DNA from: Streptomyces sp. Ag109_O5-1
Lineage (GTDB): Bacteria > Actinomycetota > Actinomycetes > Streptomycetales > Streptomycetaceae
Assembly (NCBI RefSeq): GCF_003814875.1
Contig: NZ_RKQF01000001.1
Span: forward strand, 11,036,001 to 11,100,000
Direction: 5' to 3'
Length of the DNA: 64,000 bases
Made by a program: the position numbers and the translations under genes. This document shows positions 25,186-34,173 of the stretch, piece by piece (within the stretch, counting starts at the first letter, position 1; each line of letters begins with the position of its first letter). The notes under the pieces were generated by a model. It did not search any database. It had not been told where the DNA came from and worked only from the letters and a program-made list of their open reading frames with translations.

Positions 25186-26402
25186 GCGGGCCACGGCGCA
25201 TCGCCGTCGTCGGCGCGGGCCTGGCCGCCGTCTCGACCTGCGACGCGCTGCGCGCCCAGGGCTACGACGGCGAGCTCGTGCTGTACTCCGCCGAGCGCGG
25301 GCTGCCCTACGACCGCCCGCCACTCAGCAAGGACGTCCTGCTCGGCAAGTCCCGCCGCGAGAACATCCTGCTGCGGCCCGAGCAGTGGTACGACGAGCAG
25401 GGCATCGAACTCCGCGACGGCGCCCCGGTCCGGGCGATCCGCCCGCACGAGGGCGGACTGGAGCTGGCCGACGGCGAGCTTGCCGCAGCCGACCGGATCG
25501 TACTGGCCACCGGCGGCACCGCGCGCCCCCTGCCGGTGCCGGGCGGCGACGACCCGGCCGTACACCTGCTGCGCACCTGGGAGGACGCCGAACGGCTGCG
25601 GGAGCGCCTGCTGCCCGGCGCCCGGGTGGCGGTGATCGGTGCCGGGCTGATCGGCGCGGAGACCGCGGCCGTCGCCCACGCCCTGGGCTGCCGCGTCACC
25701 CTCATCGACCCGCTACCGGTGCCACTGACCGCAGCGGTCGGGGACGACATCGCGAACGCACTGCATCGGAGGCACTCCGCCGAAGGCATCGGCGTCCTGA
25801 CCGCCGGCGTCGAATGCATCGAGCGCCGTCCAGGCAACCTTGGAGTCCTGCTGCATCTCACCGGCTACGGGGCACCCGTGCTCGCCGACACCGTGGTGGT
25901 CGGCATCGGCATGCGTCCGGCCACGGAACTGGCCGAGGCCGCGGGGCTGCACGTCGACAACGGTGTGGTCGTCCACCCGGGTCAGCGCACCTCCCACCCC
26001 AATGTCCTCGCCGTCGGCGACGTCGCCCGCCCCGAAGGGCACAAGGTCCGTCATGAGCACTGGGAGGCCGCCCAGCGCGACGGCGAGGCCGCCGCCCACG
26101 GCATCCTCGGCCGCCCCCTGCCGTCCTTCGGCGCTTCCTGGTTCTGGTCCGACCGGCACGGCTCCCGGCTGGAGGCGGTCGGCACCATGGCAGACGCCGA
26201 GCGCACCGTGCTGCGCGGGGCTCCGGGCGACGGCGCCTTCACCGTCTTCGGGCTGCTGGGCGACCGGCTGGTGGCCGCGGCCGCCATCGACCGACCACGC
26301 GACATCAAGGCCGCCCGGCGGATCGCCGATCGCGGTGTCGCTGTCGACGCGGCCGCCCTGTCCGACGAGAGTGCGGATCTGCGCACGCTGCTGAAGCGCT
26401 GA
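25182..26402 (+). CDS. Ferredoxin reductase of dioxygenase cluster 1
   Basis: A 406-residue FAD- and NADH-dependent ferredoxin reductase of the BphA4/HcaD type. Two dinucleotide folds are visible: IAVVGAGLAAVSTCDALRAQ at the N-terminus for FAD and RVAVIGAGLIGAETAAVAHA (about 148-168) for NADH. The motif YDRPPLSKDVLLGK near residue 45 and a C-terminal FAD contact in VLAVGDVARPEG complete the pattern. It passes electrons to the ferredoxin encoded just upstream. Confidence 0.92.
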   Translation: MSGPRRIAVVGAGLAAVSTCDALRAQGYDGELVLYSAERGLPYDRPPLSKDVLLGKSRRENILLRPEQWYDEQGIELRDGAPVRAIRPHEGGLELADGELAAADRIVLATGGTARPLPVPGGDDPAVHLLRTWEDAERLRERLLPGARVAVIGAGLIGAETAAVAHALGCRVTLIDPLPVPLTAAVGDDIANALHRRHSAEGIGVLTAGVECIERRPGNLGVLLHLTGYGAPVLADTVVVGIGMRPATELAEAAGLHVDNGVVVHPGQRTSHPNVLAVGDVARPEGHKVRHEHWEAAQRDGEAAAHGILGRPLPSFGASWFWSDRHGSRLEAVGTMADAERTVLRGAPGDGAFTVFGLLGDRLVAAAAIDRPRDIKAARRIADRGVAVDAAALSDESADLRTLLKR

Positions 26403-26410
26403 ACCGCCAC

Positions 26411-26427
26411 GTGCCGCCTTGTGGCAC
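26411..26427 (+). promoter_or_regulatory. GTGCCG-N5-CGGCAC-like palindrome, site 4
   Basis: GTGCCG-CCTTG-TGGCAC differs from the other sites by one base in the right arm. It lies in the 95-bp gap between the reductase and beta-subunit genes, and GGAAT follows 30 bases later, just upstream of the beta gene RBS. It probably marks a second promoter within the operon. Confidence 0.6.
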
Positions 26428-26497
26428 ACGCGCTCCCCGAACCGCCCCCTCCGCGCTGGAATGGCACCACCCGGCGCGGCCCGCAGGAGGACCCCCG

Positions 26498-27061
26498 ATG
26501 AGCATCCACCCCCCGGACACCCCCCGGACGACCGCACCCGCCGTCGACGAGGACATGCGGCTCCACTTCGAGGTACAGCGCTTGTACGCCCTCGAGGCAC
26601 AGCTGCTCGACCAGCACCGCTACGCCGACTGGCTGGAGCTGTTCACCGACGACCTGCACTACTGGGCGCCGGTACGCACCAACCGCCTGCGGCGCCAGCA
26701 GGCCCTGGCCGACGGCTCGCCCGGCGAGGTCGCCATCTTCGACGAGACCAAGGCCAGCCTGGCCTGGCGCATCCGCCGGTTCGACTCGGGCATGGCCTGG
26801 GCCGAGGACCCGCCGTCGCGGACCCGGCATCTGATCACCAACATCCTGGTCTGGCCGGCCGGCGAGCCCGGCGAGTACGTCGCCGAGTCGTCATTCCTCT
26901 GCTACCGCAACCGCCTGGAACGTGAGGTCGACCTCTACGCCGGCGGCCGCACCGACCAGCTGCGCCGCGACCCGGACGACGGACGGCTGCTGATCGCGCG
27001 CCGCACCATCCTGCTCGACCAGAACGTCCTGCTCGCCAAGAACATCAGCACCTTCCTGTAA
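26498..27061 (+). CDS. Aromatic-ring-hydroxylating dioxygenase beta subunit (cluster 1)
   Basis: A 187-residue small subunit (NTF2-like fold) of the cluster 1 dioxygenase. The family pattern is present: EVQRLYALEAQLLDQHRYAD near residue 25, LFTDDLHYWAPVRTNR, and the conserved PPSRTRHLITNI near residue 105. ATG 26498 follows GGAGG with good spacing. It stands 95 bp after the reductase gene, behind its own palindromic element, rather than next to the alpha gene. Confidence 0.92.
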   Translation: MSIHPPDTPRTTAPAVDEDMRLHFEVQRLYALEAQLLDQHRYADWLELFTDDLHYWAPVRTNRLRRQQALADGSPGEVAIFDETKASLAWRIRRFDSGMAWAEDPPSRTRHLITNILVWPAGEPGEYVAESSFLCYRNRLEREVDLYAGGRTDQLRRDPDDGRLLIARRTILLDQNVLLAKNISTFL

Positions 27062-27085
27062 GCCCTTGTGAACCGGAGCCCGCTC

Positions 27086-27952
27086 GTGACCACTGAACAG
27101 ACCACAGAGGTGAAGCTCGTCGAGCACACCGTGCAGACCACGCTCGGCACCGTCGCGGTCAGCGAGGCGGGCGAGGGCCCGGTGCTGGTGATGCTGCACG
27201 GCGGCGGCCCCGGCGCGAGCGCGGTGGCCAACTACCGCCAGAACCTCCCCGCGCTCACCGAGCACTTCCGCGTGATCCTGCCCGACCAGCCCGGCTTCGG
27301 CGGCAGTTACCGCCCCACCGAAGCCGACCTCGACGCCCGCAGCATCACCGAGATCACCGTCGACGCCCTGCTGCAGACTCTGGACGCCCTCGGCATCGAC
27401 CGCTTCCACCTGCTCGGCAACAGCCTCGGTGGGGCCGCCGCCATCGCCACCGCACTCGAAGTCCCAGGCCGGGTCGAGAAGTTGGTTCTGATGGCGCCGG
27501 GAGGAGGCTGGCTGCCCTTCGGACCGACCCCGACCGATGGCCAGAAGGCCATGTTCCGCTACTACAACGGCGAGGGCCCCACCCTGAAGAAGATGCGGGA
27601 CTTCATCGGCGTGATGACCGCCGAGCCCAAGCGCTGGGCCGACACCGCGCAGGCCCGCTACGAGGCGTCCCTCGACGAGTCCCACATCGCCTTCTACCAC
27701 GCCTACAACGCCGCTTTCGCCAAGCGGCACGGCATGGACCCGCTGTGGCAGCGCGTTCACAAGATCAAGGCGCCCACCCTCCTGCTGTGGGGCCGCGACG
27801 ACCGCACCATCACCCTCGACGGCGCCCAACTCATGCTCAAGCAGATCCGCGACGTCCAGCTGCACGTCTTCGGCGGCTGCGGCCACTGGGTCCAGCTGGA
27901 GCGGCAGGCCGAGTTCGAGCGCCTGGTCACCGACTTCCTCGGGGAGCACTGA
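27086..27952 (+). CDS. Meta-cleavage product hydrolase (BphD/MhpC type)
   Basis: A 288-residue alpha/beta hydrolase that splits the C-C bond of meta-cleavage products such as HOPDA. The triad is S113 (GNSLGG), D238 (GRDDRT) and H267 (GCGHWVQLE). The stretch LHGGGPGASAVANYRQNLPA near residue 38 is typical of this group and contains the oxyanion hole. GTG 27086 is chosen because GGAG lies eight bases upstream; GTG 27068 would add six residues. It needs an extradiol dioxygenase upstream, yet none is encoded in this cluster. Confidence 0.9.
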   Translation: MTTEQTTEVKLVEHTVQTTLGTVAVSEAGEGPVLVMLHGGGPGASAVANYRQNLPALTEHFRVILPDQPGFGGSYRPTEADLDARSITEITVDALLQTLDALGIDRFHLLGNSLGGAAAIATALEVPGRVEKLVLMAPGGGWLPFGPTPTDGQKAMFRYYNGEGPTLKKMRDFIGVMTAEPKRWADTAQARYEASLDESHIAFYHAYNAAFAKRHGMDPLWQRVHKIKAPTLLLWGRDDRTITLDGAQLMLKQIRDVQLHVFGGCGHWVQLERQAEFERLVTDFLGEH

Positions 27953-27955
27953 ATC

Positions 27956-28795
27956 ATGGGATGGCTGGAGGGCGAGGTCGCCCTGATCACCGGCGGGGGC
28001 TCCGGCATCGGTCGCGCCGTCGCCCTGCGCTACCTCGCCGAAGGCGCGAGCGTCGCCGTCCTCGGCCGTGGGGCCGAGCAGTTGGAGGAGGTCGTCGCCG
28101 CGGCGGGCGACCGCTCCGACCGGGTGCTGCCCCTCACCGGCGACGTACGCTCCCCGGACGATCTGCACCGGGCGGTGGACGCGACCGTCGAGAGGTTCGG
28201 CAAGCTGGACATCCTCGTCCCCAACGCCGGGATCTGGGACTACCACCGCAGCGTCACCAAGCTCGACGGCAAGGAGCTGTCCGAGGCGTTCGACGAGGTC
28301 TTCGGCATCAACGTCAAGGGCTACGTCCTCGCCGTCGAGGCGGCCTGGCGGGAACTCGTCGCCACGCGCGGCAGCATCGTGATGACGCTGTCCAACGCCT
28401 CCTTCCACACCGACGGTGGCGGTCCCCTGTACACCGCCAGCAAGCACGCCTGCCTCGGCCTGCTCCGGCAGTTCGCCTACGAGCTGGCGCCGCGGGTCCG
28501 CGTCAACGGCGTCGCCGTCGGCGGGATGCGCACCAAGCTGCGCGGCCCGCAGAGCCTGGGCCTTCAGGACCGCACGCTCGAAGCCTCCTTCGCCAAGAAC
28601 GAGGCGTCCGGACAGGCACAGCAACCGCTCATCCCGCTGTACGACTCCAGCGTCGAGCCGGAGGACTTCACCGGCCCGTACGTCCTGCTCGCCTCCCGCG
28701 CCAACAGCGGCACCGTCACCGGCGCCGTGATCCCCGCCGACGGCGGCATCGCCGTCCGCGGATTCCGTTCCCCGGCCGGTGGCGCCGGCCTCTGA
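27956..28795 (+). CDS. cis-dihydrodiol dehydrogenase (BphB/HcaB-type SDR)
   Basis: A 279-residue short-chain dehydrogenase that would oxidise the cis-dihydrodiol to a catechol with NAD. The cofactor motif is TGGGSGIGRA near residue 12, followed by NAGIWDY and the active-site pair Y-x3-K in YTASKHA (about 160). The longer C-terminal part with GMRTKLRGPQSLGL is characteristic of the BphB/TodD/HcaB group rather than generic SDRs. It lies three bases after the hydrolase gene. A related enzyme of the second dioxygenase cluster is at 40387-41220. Confidence 0.9.
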   Translation: MGWLEGEVALITGGGSGIGRAVALRYLAEGASVAVLGRGAEQLEEVVAAAGDRSDRVLPLTGDVRSPDDLHRAVDATVERFGKLDILVPNAGIWDYHRSVTKLDGKELSEAFDEVFGINVKGYVLAVEAAWRELVATRGSIVMTLSNASFHTDGGGPLYTASKHACLGLLRQFAYELAPRVRVNGVAVGGMRTKLRGPQSLGLQDRTLEASFAKNEASGQAQQPLIPLYDSSVEPEDFTGPYVLLASRANSGTVTGAVIPADGGIAVRGFRSPAGGAGL

Positions 28796-28845
28796 ACCGT
28801 CTCCCCTTCTCACTTCCGCACGACAGCCATCGAAGGAGCCGCCGC

Positions 28846-30423
28846 ATGGCCGCCGTCGACATCAGCCCCGCCGCGGCACTGCACCGCAGAGCCCAGTACC
28901 CCACCGCCTGCGCACTCGTCTACGAGGGCCACGAGATCTCTGCCGCCCAACTCAGCCGCAGGACGGCCGAGTTGGCCGCCGGGCTGGCCGTACGTGGACT
29001 GCGGCGCGGCGACCGGGTCGCCTACCTCGGCCTCAACAGCGTGACCTTCTTCGAGACGCTGCTGGCCGCGGCCCACCTCGGGGCGGTCTTCGTGCCGGTC
29101 AACTTCCGGCTCGCGGCCGAGGAGGTGCGCCACATCCTCAGCGACAGCGGTGCGCACACCCTGGTCGTCGAGGAAGGCCATCGCGCACTCGTCGAGTCGG
29201 TGATGAGCGACATACCCGCCCGCATCCACGTGCTGGTCGACACGGATCCGCGGTGCCCCGCGGCGACGGCACCCGCCGCCGTCTGGACACCGCTCTCGGA
29301 GCTGCTCGGAGCCGACCGACGTGGCACGGAGCCGGTGGCGCTGTACGACGACGACCTGGCGGTGCTCATGTACACGTCCGGCACGACCGGCCGACCCAAG
29401 GGAGTCATGCTCACCCACGGCAACCTCTGGTGGAACGCGGTCAACGTCGAAAGTGTCGTGGACACCCGCCCGGACGACGTGAACCTCGCCGTCGCCCCGC
29501 TCTTCCACATCGGCGGCCTCAACGCCCTCACCCTGCGCACCCTCGTGCGCGGCGGCACCGTCGTCGTGCGCCGCGGCTTCGACCCCGTCCAGTGCCTGGA
29601 GGACCTCGCCCAGCACCGCGTGACGACCCTGTTCGCGGTCCCCGCGATGTACAGCGCCCTGAACCGCGCGCCCGGCTTCGCCGCGGCCGACCTCTCCGCC
29701 CTGCGATCCGCGATCGTCGCGGGCGCCCCCGTCCCGCCCCAGCTGATCAAGAGCTACGAAGAACGCGGCATCCTGCTCCAGCAGGCGTGGGGGCTGACGG
29801 AGACCGCGCCCTTCGCCTGCTACCTCCCGGCCGGGCTCACGGCGGAGAAGGCCGGATCGACCGGCGTACCCATGCCGTACACGGAGGTCCGCATCGTCGA
29901 CCCGGTCACCGGGGCGGGCGTGCGGGACGCGGACACGCGCGGGGAGATCTGCGTGCGCGGCCCGAACGTCACGCCCGGCTACTGGAACAACCCCGAGGCC
30001 ACCCGTGCCGCCTTCGACGACGCGGGCTGGTTCCACAGCGGCGACATCGCGCATCGGGACAAGGACGGCTTCTACTACATCGTCGACCGCCTCAAGGACA
30101 TGATCATCAGCGGCGGGGAGAACGTGTACCCGGCCGAGGTCGAGCACGTTCTCGCCGCGTACCCGGGTGTCCTGGAGGCGGCCGTCATCGGCGTCCCGCA
30201 TCCGAAGTGGGGCGAGACCGTGCTCGCCGTGCTGACCTGCGAGCCCGGGACCACGCCCACACTGGAGGAGGTGCGCGCCTTCACCGGCGGGCACCTGGCC
30301 CGCTACAAGCTGCCCACCGAGGTGCTGATCGCCGAACAGCTGCCCCGCAACGGCAGCGGCAAGCTGGTCAAGTCCCAACTGCGGAGCTGGGTCGAGACCC
30401 AGCGGCCCGCCGAGACACTGTGA
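28846..30423 (+). CDS. AMP-forming acyl-CoA ligase (cluster 1)
   Basis: A 525-residue ANL ligase. P-loop YTSGTTGRPKGVMLTH at about 178-193, LTETAPF, GWFHSGDIAHRDKDGFYYIV, DRLKDMIISGGENVYPAEVE and the C-terminal RNGSGKLVKSQLR with the catalytic lysine are all present. GGAG precedes ATG 28846. As part of the upper-pathway operon it may activate the aromatic or side-chain acid substrate, or the acid released by the hydrolase, as a CoA ester. Fatty acid specificity cannot be excluded. Confidence 0.9.
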   Translation: MAAVDISPAAALHRRAQYPTACALVYEGHEISAAQLSRRTAELAAGLAVRGLRRGDRVAYLGLNSVTFFETLLAAAHLGAVFVPVNFRLAAEEVRHILSDSGAHTLVVEEGHRALVESVMSDIPARIHVLVDTDPRCPAATAPAAVWTPLSELLGADRRGTEPVALYDDDLAVLMYTSGTTGRPKGVMLTHGNLWWNAVNVESVVDTRPDDVNLAVAPLFHIGGLNALTLRTLVRGGTVVVRRGFDPVQCLEDLAQHRVTTLFAVPAMYSALNRAPGFAAADLSALRSAIVAGAPVPPQLIKSYEERGILLQQAWGLTETAPFACYLPAGLTAEKAGSTGVPMPYTEVRIVDPVTGAGVRDADTRGEICVRGPNVTPGYWNNPEATRAAFDDAGWFHSGDIAHRDKDGFYYIVDRLKDMIISGGENVYPAEVEHVLAAYPGVLEAAVIGVPHPKWGETVLAVLTCEPGTTPTLEEVRAFTGGHLARYKLPTEVLIAEQLPRNGSGKLVKSQLRSWVETQRPAETL

Positions 30424-30430
30424 GCCGGCC

Positions 30431-30931
30431 ATGAGCATACACACCGCCGTCGTACCGGCACCGCCCGAACCCGTCCTGGGTACCGACTGGACGCTGCGCC
30501 CGCTCGACGAGCCCGCCACGGTGACCCCGCAGACGGCGCGCACGTACGCCGTCACCGAGGCCCAGGGCGGTCCGACGCTGCTCCTGCGCGTCCACCGCGT
30601 CGCGCACCACCCGCTGCACAGCTGCTATCCGTACGGCACCCACGACCTTGCCCTGGGCCTGGTCCTCCCCGACCACGGGCCGTCCGGCCCAGCGCTTGCC
30701 GCGAAACTGCTGTGCGCCCTCGTCCCCGCACTCTTCCTCGCCGACCCCCGCTGCCGCCGCATCGTCGCCGCACCGAACGAGAGCGACACCGTCACCCAGT
30801 CCGCCCTTGAGGCGGGCGGACTCCTCCGGGTCACCGAGGCCGACCTGCCCGACGCCAGCGTGGTCCTGTTCGCCGCCGAACCCCCGGACCTCGCCGACAT
30901 GTCCACCGCCCTCGACGACATGCCCCACTGA
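30431..30931 (+). CDS. GNAT-like acyltransferase
   Basis: A 166-residue protein seven bases after the ligase gene. The C-terminal half (LALGLVLPDH; ALFLADPRCRRIVAAPNESD; ALEAGGLLRVTEADLPDASV) resembles the GNAT fold of siderophore-type N-acyltransferases (AlcB/IucB-like), where an acyl-CoA-binding strand is followed by an end-of-domain hydrophobic strand. I cannot point to a definite catalytic residue. Its place after an acyl-CoA ligase suggests it might use the CoA ester made there. The assignment is tentative. Confidence 0.55.
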   Translation: MSIHTAVVPAPPEPVLGTDWTLRPLDEPATVTPQTARTYAVTEAQGGPTLLLRVHRVAHHPLHSCYPYGTHDLALGLVLPDHGPSGPALAAKLLCALVPALFLADPRCRRIVAAPNESDTVTQSALEAGGLLRVTEADLPDASVVLFAAEPPDLADMSTALDDMPH

Positions 30932-30939
30932 CCACCGCC

Positions 30940-33306
30940 TCATCGCGTGGAGAGGTGGAGAGGAGCAAGCTCGGCCCAGATGGTCTTGCCGGTGCGGGTG
31001 TAGCGCGTACCCCATCTTCGGGTGAGCTCGGCGACCATGAACAGGCCGCGGCCGCCCTCGTCGAACACCCGGGCGCGGCGGAGGTGCGGACTGGTGCTGC
31101 TGCCGTCGGAGACTTCGCAGATCAGTGCCTCGTCCTTGATCAGCCTGAGGCGGATCGGGCCGCTGGCGTACCGGATGGCGTTCGTCACCAGCTCGCTGAT
31201 GACCAGTTCCGTGACGAACGCGGTTTCCTCCAGGCCCCATGCGACCAGCCGGGCGCAGGCGCGGCGGCGGGTCTCGGCGACGACCGCGGGGTCGACGGGA
31301 ACGTCCCAGGAGGCGACGCGGTCCTCGCCGAAGAGACGGGTGCGGACCAGGAGCAGGGCGATGTCGTCGGTGCGCGCTTCGGGGCTCAGGGTGCCCAGGA
31401 CGGTGTCGCACAGCGTCGCAAGTGAGGACGCGGGCCGGGCCAGAGTGTGGCGCAGGGCGTCGAGTCCCTCGTCGAGGTCGCGATCGCCGGCCGAGAGGAG
31501 GCCGTCGGTGAACAGGGCGAGCAGACTTCCTTCGGGCACGGTGACCTCGGCCGCCTCGAAGGGCAGGCTGCCCAGCCCCAGAGGCGGGCCGGCGGGCAGG
31601 TCGATGACCGTGCTGGTGCCGTCGGGGTGTACCAGGATCGGCGGGGGATGGCCGGCCCGGGCAAGGGAGCAGATGCCGGAGAGGGGGTCGTAGACCGCGT
31701 ACAGGCAACCGGCTCCGATGGCGCCGGGGATCTCACCGGTGGCGACGGTGTCGTCCTCGGTGTGGGTGACGATGTCGTCGAGGTGGGTGAGGAGCTCATC
31801 GGGCGGGAGGTCGATGTCGGCGAGGGTGCGCACCGCCGTACGCAGGCGGCCCATGGTGGCTGAGGCGTTGATGCCGTGGCCGACGACATCGCCGACGACC
31901 AGGCCGACGCGGGCGCCGGGCAGCGGGATCACGTCGTACCAGTCACCGCCCGCCTGCGTGCCGCCGCCCGCAGGGAGATAACGGGAAGCCGTCTCCACGG
32001 CAGGATGCGTGGTCGGGCCGTGCGGCAGCAGGGTGCGTTGCAGCGCCAGCGAGATGCCGCGTTCGCGGGTGAACCGGCGGGCGTTGTCCAGGCAGACCGC
32101 GGCCCGCGCGACTAGGTCCTCGGTGACGGCAAGATCGTCGGGGCCGAACGGCTCGCGAGATGAGCATCTGATGAACAAGACTGCTCCGAGGATGGTGCCC
32201 CGGGCGCGGATGGGTACGGCGATCAGCGAACGCAATCCGCATGCGCGGGCCTGCGCCGCCTGGACAGGGTCGTCGGCGAACCAGCGGACGACCTGGGAGT
32301 CGTCGACGTGGTGCCGTGCCGCCCGGCCGCTGGCCAGACACCGGGCGATCGGCGAAGAAGCAACATGGTTACTGATCTCGTCCGTGACCGGATGCTCGCC
32401 GGACGTCGCGGACGCCACCCGGTATGCCGCCCGGCGCAGCGGGACGGGACCGGACAGGACAGGTGCGGGCACATCGCCCTGGAAGACGGGGTCGAGCAGG
32501 TCCACGCTGACGAGGTCGGCGAAGCGGGGCACGGCGACCTCGGTGAGCTCGCGTGCGGTGCCCACCACGTCCAGGCTGGTGCCGATGCGGGTGCGGGCCT
32601 CACTCACGAGGGCCAGCCGCTCCCGGGACTCGTACTGCTGGGAGTAGTCGTACGCCGACAGACCCGCCCCCTGCACCTGGCCGGCTTCGTCCGTGAGCGG
32701 GAAGATGTCGATAGCCCAGGCGTGCGCCCTCGGCTCCCTCGGAAGCCTCACGAAGGGCTCGGCGAATTCGGGCTTCCCGGTCTGAAGAACCCGGCGGACC
32801 CGTTGCTCGACTTCCTCGTATACGGGGCCCTGCAGGATCTCGGTGATGAACCGGCCGCGGAAGTCGTGCTCGGAGAGGCCCGCCGCCTGCTGTATCACCT
32901 CGTTGCCGAACAGTATGCGTCCCTCGCGGTCATAGATCGAAAGGGCGAGGGGCTGCTTCCCGAACATCCATCGCATGAGTGAGCACTCGTCCGGGGAGTC
33001 CGTCCTGGGTACGACAATCACCAGGCACCCGCTCGGCCGCTTGTCGGACGGCAGCGGATAGAGGCGCACCTGAGCATCCGACAGCCTGCCGTCCCGGTGC
33101 CTCAGCACTGCCCAGTCAGCGGTGAACAGATTGGCCAGAGGCTTGCCGATGACGTCCTCGGGGGCATAGCCCCACAGCGTCTGGGCGCCGCTGCTCCAAT
33201 GGGTCACCCGGCCGTCCGGGTCCGTGACCGCGATGGCCGCAGCCGTGCCGAGGAAGACCCCTGTCGACGCCGGAGGGAGTCGGCCGGGCGGCTCGTCGGA
33301 CGTCAT
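30940..33306 (-). CDS. Multidomain PP2C phosphatase with PAS, GAF and HATPase domains
   Basis: A 788-residue signalling protein. An N-terminal PAS domain (about 15-95, VTHWSSGAQTLWGYAPEDVI) is followed by a second PAS (about 115-225) and a GAF domain (about 240-410). A SpoIIE-type PP2C phosphatase domain (about 425-640) carries GGDWYDVIPLPG, VVGDVVGHGINASATM and FTDGLL. A C-terminal HATPase_c/anti-sigma kinase domain (about 660-785) has ELVTNAIRYA and GRGLFMV. Such Streptomyces proteins act on anti-anti-sigma factors in response to small ligands or redox. It converges on the upper-pathway operon with only eight bases between stops. Confidence 0.92.
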   Translation of the reverse strand: MTSDEPPGRLPPASTGVFLGTAAAIAVTDPDGRVTHWSSGAQTLWGYAPEDVIGKPLANLFTADWAVLRHRDGRLSDAQVRLYPLPSDKRPSGCLVIVVPRTDSPDECSLMRWMFGKQPLALSIYDREGRILFGNEVIQQAAGLSEHDFRGRFITEILQGPVYEEVEQRVRRVLQTGKPEFAEPFVRLPREPRAHAWAIDIFPLTDEAGQVQGAGLSAYDYSQQYESRERLALVSEARTRIGTSLDVVGTARELTEVAVPRFADLVSVDLLDPVFQGDVPAPVLSGPVPLRRAAYRVASATSGEHPVTDEISNHVASSPIARCLASGRAARHHVDDSQVVRWFADDPVQAAQARACGLRSLIAVPIRARGTILGAVLFIRCSSREPFGPDDLAVTEDLVARAAVCLDNARRFTRERGISLALQRTLLPHGPTTHPAVETASRYLPAGGGTQAGGDWYDVIPLPGARVGLVVGDVVGHGINASATMGRLRTAVRTLADIDLPPDELLTHLDDIVTHTEDDTVATGEIPGAIGAGCLYAVYDPLSGICSLARAGHPPPILVHPDGTSTVIDLPAGPPLGLGSLPFEAAEVTVPEGSLLALFTDGLLSAGDRDLDEGLDALRHTLARPASSLATLCDTVLGTLSPEARTDDIALLLVRTRLFGEDRVASWDVPVDPAVVAETRRRACARLVAWGLEETAFVTELVISELVTNAIRYASGPIRLRLIKDEALICEVSDGSSTSPHLRRARVFDEGGRGLFMVAELTRRWGTRYTRTGKTIWAELAPLHLSTR

Positions 33307-33388
33307 TGTCGTGCCCTAAGTGTCGCCTAAGTTGCCTTGTTGCCGGACGTGCTGACCATGTTCACGATCCCCCTGAGGGTGGCAGGTT

Positions 33389-34110
33389 TCAAGCCGAGCG
33401 GCCACGCGGCAGTCCGAGATCGACGAGCGAGTCGTCCTCGACCCGGACGGCGGCGGTGCGGCCGTCGAGACGGATGGTTGCGAGCTTCACGCGTGACTCT
33501 CCTCGGTGTGGGCGCGGAACAGGTTGAGCTTGGAGAGGATCGGAGCATCGCTGAACTGGAACAGGTCCAGCGCTCCGGAGTCGGAGTCCGAGGGCGACGC
33601 CTGTGACCGGATCGACAGCCGTGTCCATGACGGGACGACGAAGAGGTCGCCACGGGTGACGGACCAGGAGAAGTCGCCCACGGTCACCTCTCCCGAGCCT
33701 TCGAAGACCTGGTACACGGACGACCCCGTTTCCAGGCGCGGGGTGGTCTCCGCGCCGGTGCGGATGCGGTGGAACTGGGCGCGGATGGTCGGCAAGACGT
33801 CCCTGCCGTCGCTGGGAATGGTGTAGCGCACCAGCGCGTGGCCGGGGTCGACGGTGCCGGGGTGGCCGGCGTGCTCCAGCTCCAGCTGGTCGGAGAGGGT
33901 GGCGTCGGTGTCCGCCCCGCGATAGGCCGGCCGCGGAGTGCCCTGCCTGCGGCCGAGCTGGGAGACCGGCACCAGCCCCGGATGTCCCCACAGCCGCTCG
34001 GAGCGCGACCGGTCCGGCGCCGTGTGCTCCTCCTCGGACAGCTTCTCCCGGCCGAAGTCGAAGACAGCTGGTGAGCCAGTTCGGCCAACTCGGTCACCAG
34101 GGGGCTCTAT
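33389..34110 (-). pseudogene. Gentisate 1,2-dioxygenase (5' truncated) plus fragment of an FAH-family hydrolase
   Basis: Read on the minus strand, one frame from about 34060 to 33487 encodes the C-terminal half (about 190 residues) of gentisate 1,2-dioxygenase, including its second cupin: FDFGREKLSEEEHTAPDRSR, PVSQLGRRQGTPRPAYRG, SSVYQVFEGSGEVTVGDFSW and TRGDLFVVPSW. There is no start and the first cupin domain, usually about 170 residues, is absent. GTG 33490 then overlaps its stop (GTGA) and starts KLATIRLDGRTAAVRVEDDS, the beginning of a fumarylacetoacetate-hydrolase-type protein, cut off after 33 residues. The remains indicate a lost gentisate pathway (dioxygenase, then fumarylpyruvate hydrolase). 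Confidence 0.8.
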
Positions 34111-34173
34111 AGCCAGTCAAGACGGCCTGACCTGCGGCAACGGACTATGCGTGCGGCATTCTCGGATGTGGGC

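Noticed and set aside
24760..25323. Minus-strand gene opposite the ferredoxin
   Set aside because: Arg/Ala-rich shadow frame over the Rieske ferredoxin and reductase coding strand.
26891..28813. Minus-strand frame of 640 codons over beta subunit, hydrolase and dehydrogenase
   Set aside because: Antisense of three intact, coupled genes; Val/Gly/Asp-rich repeats reflect codon bias only.
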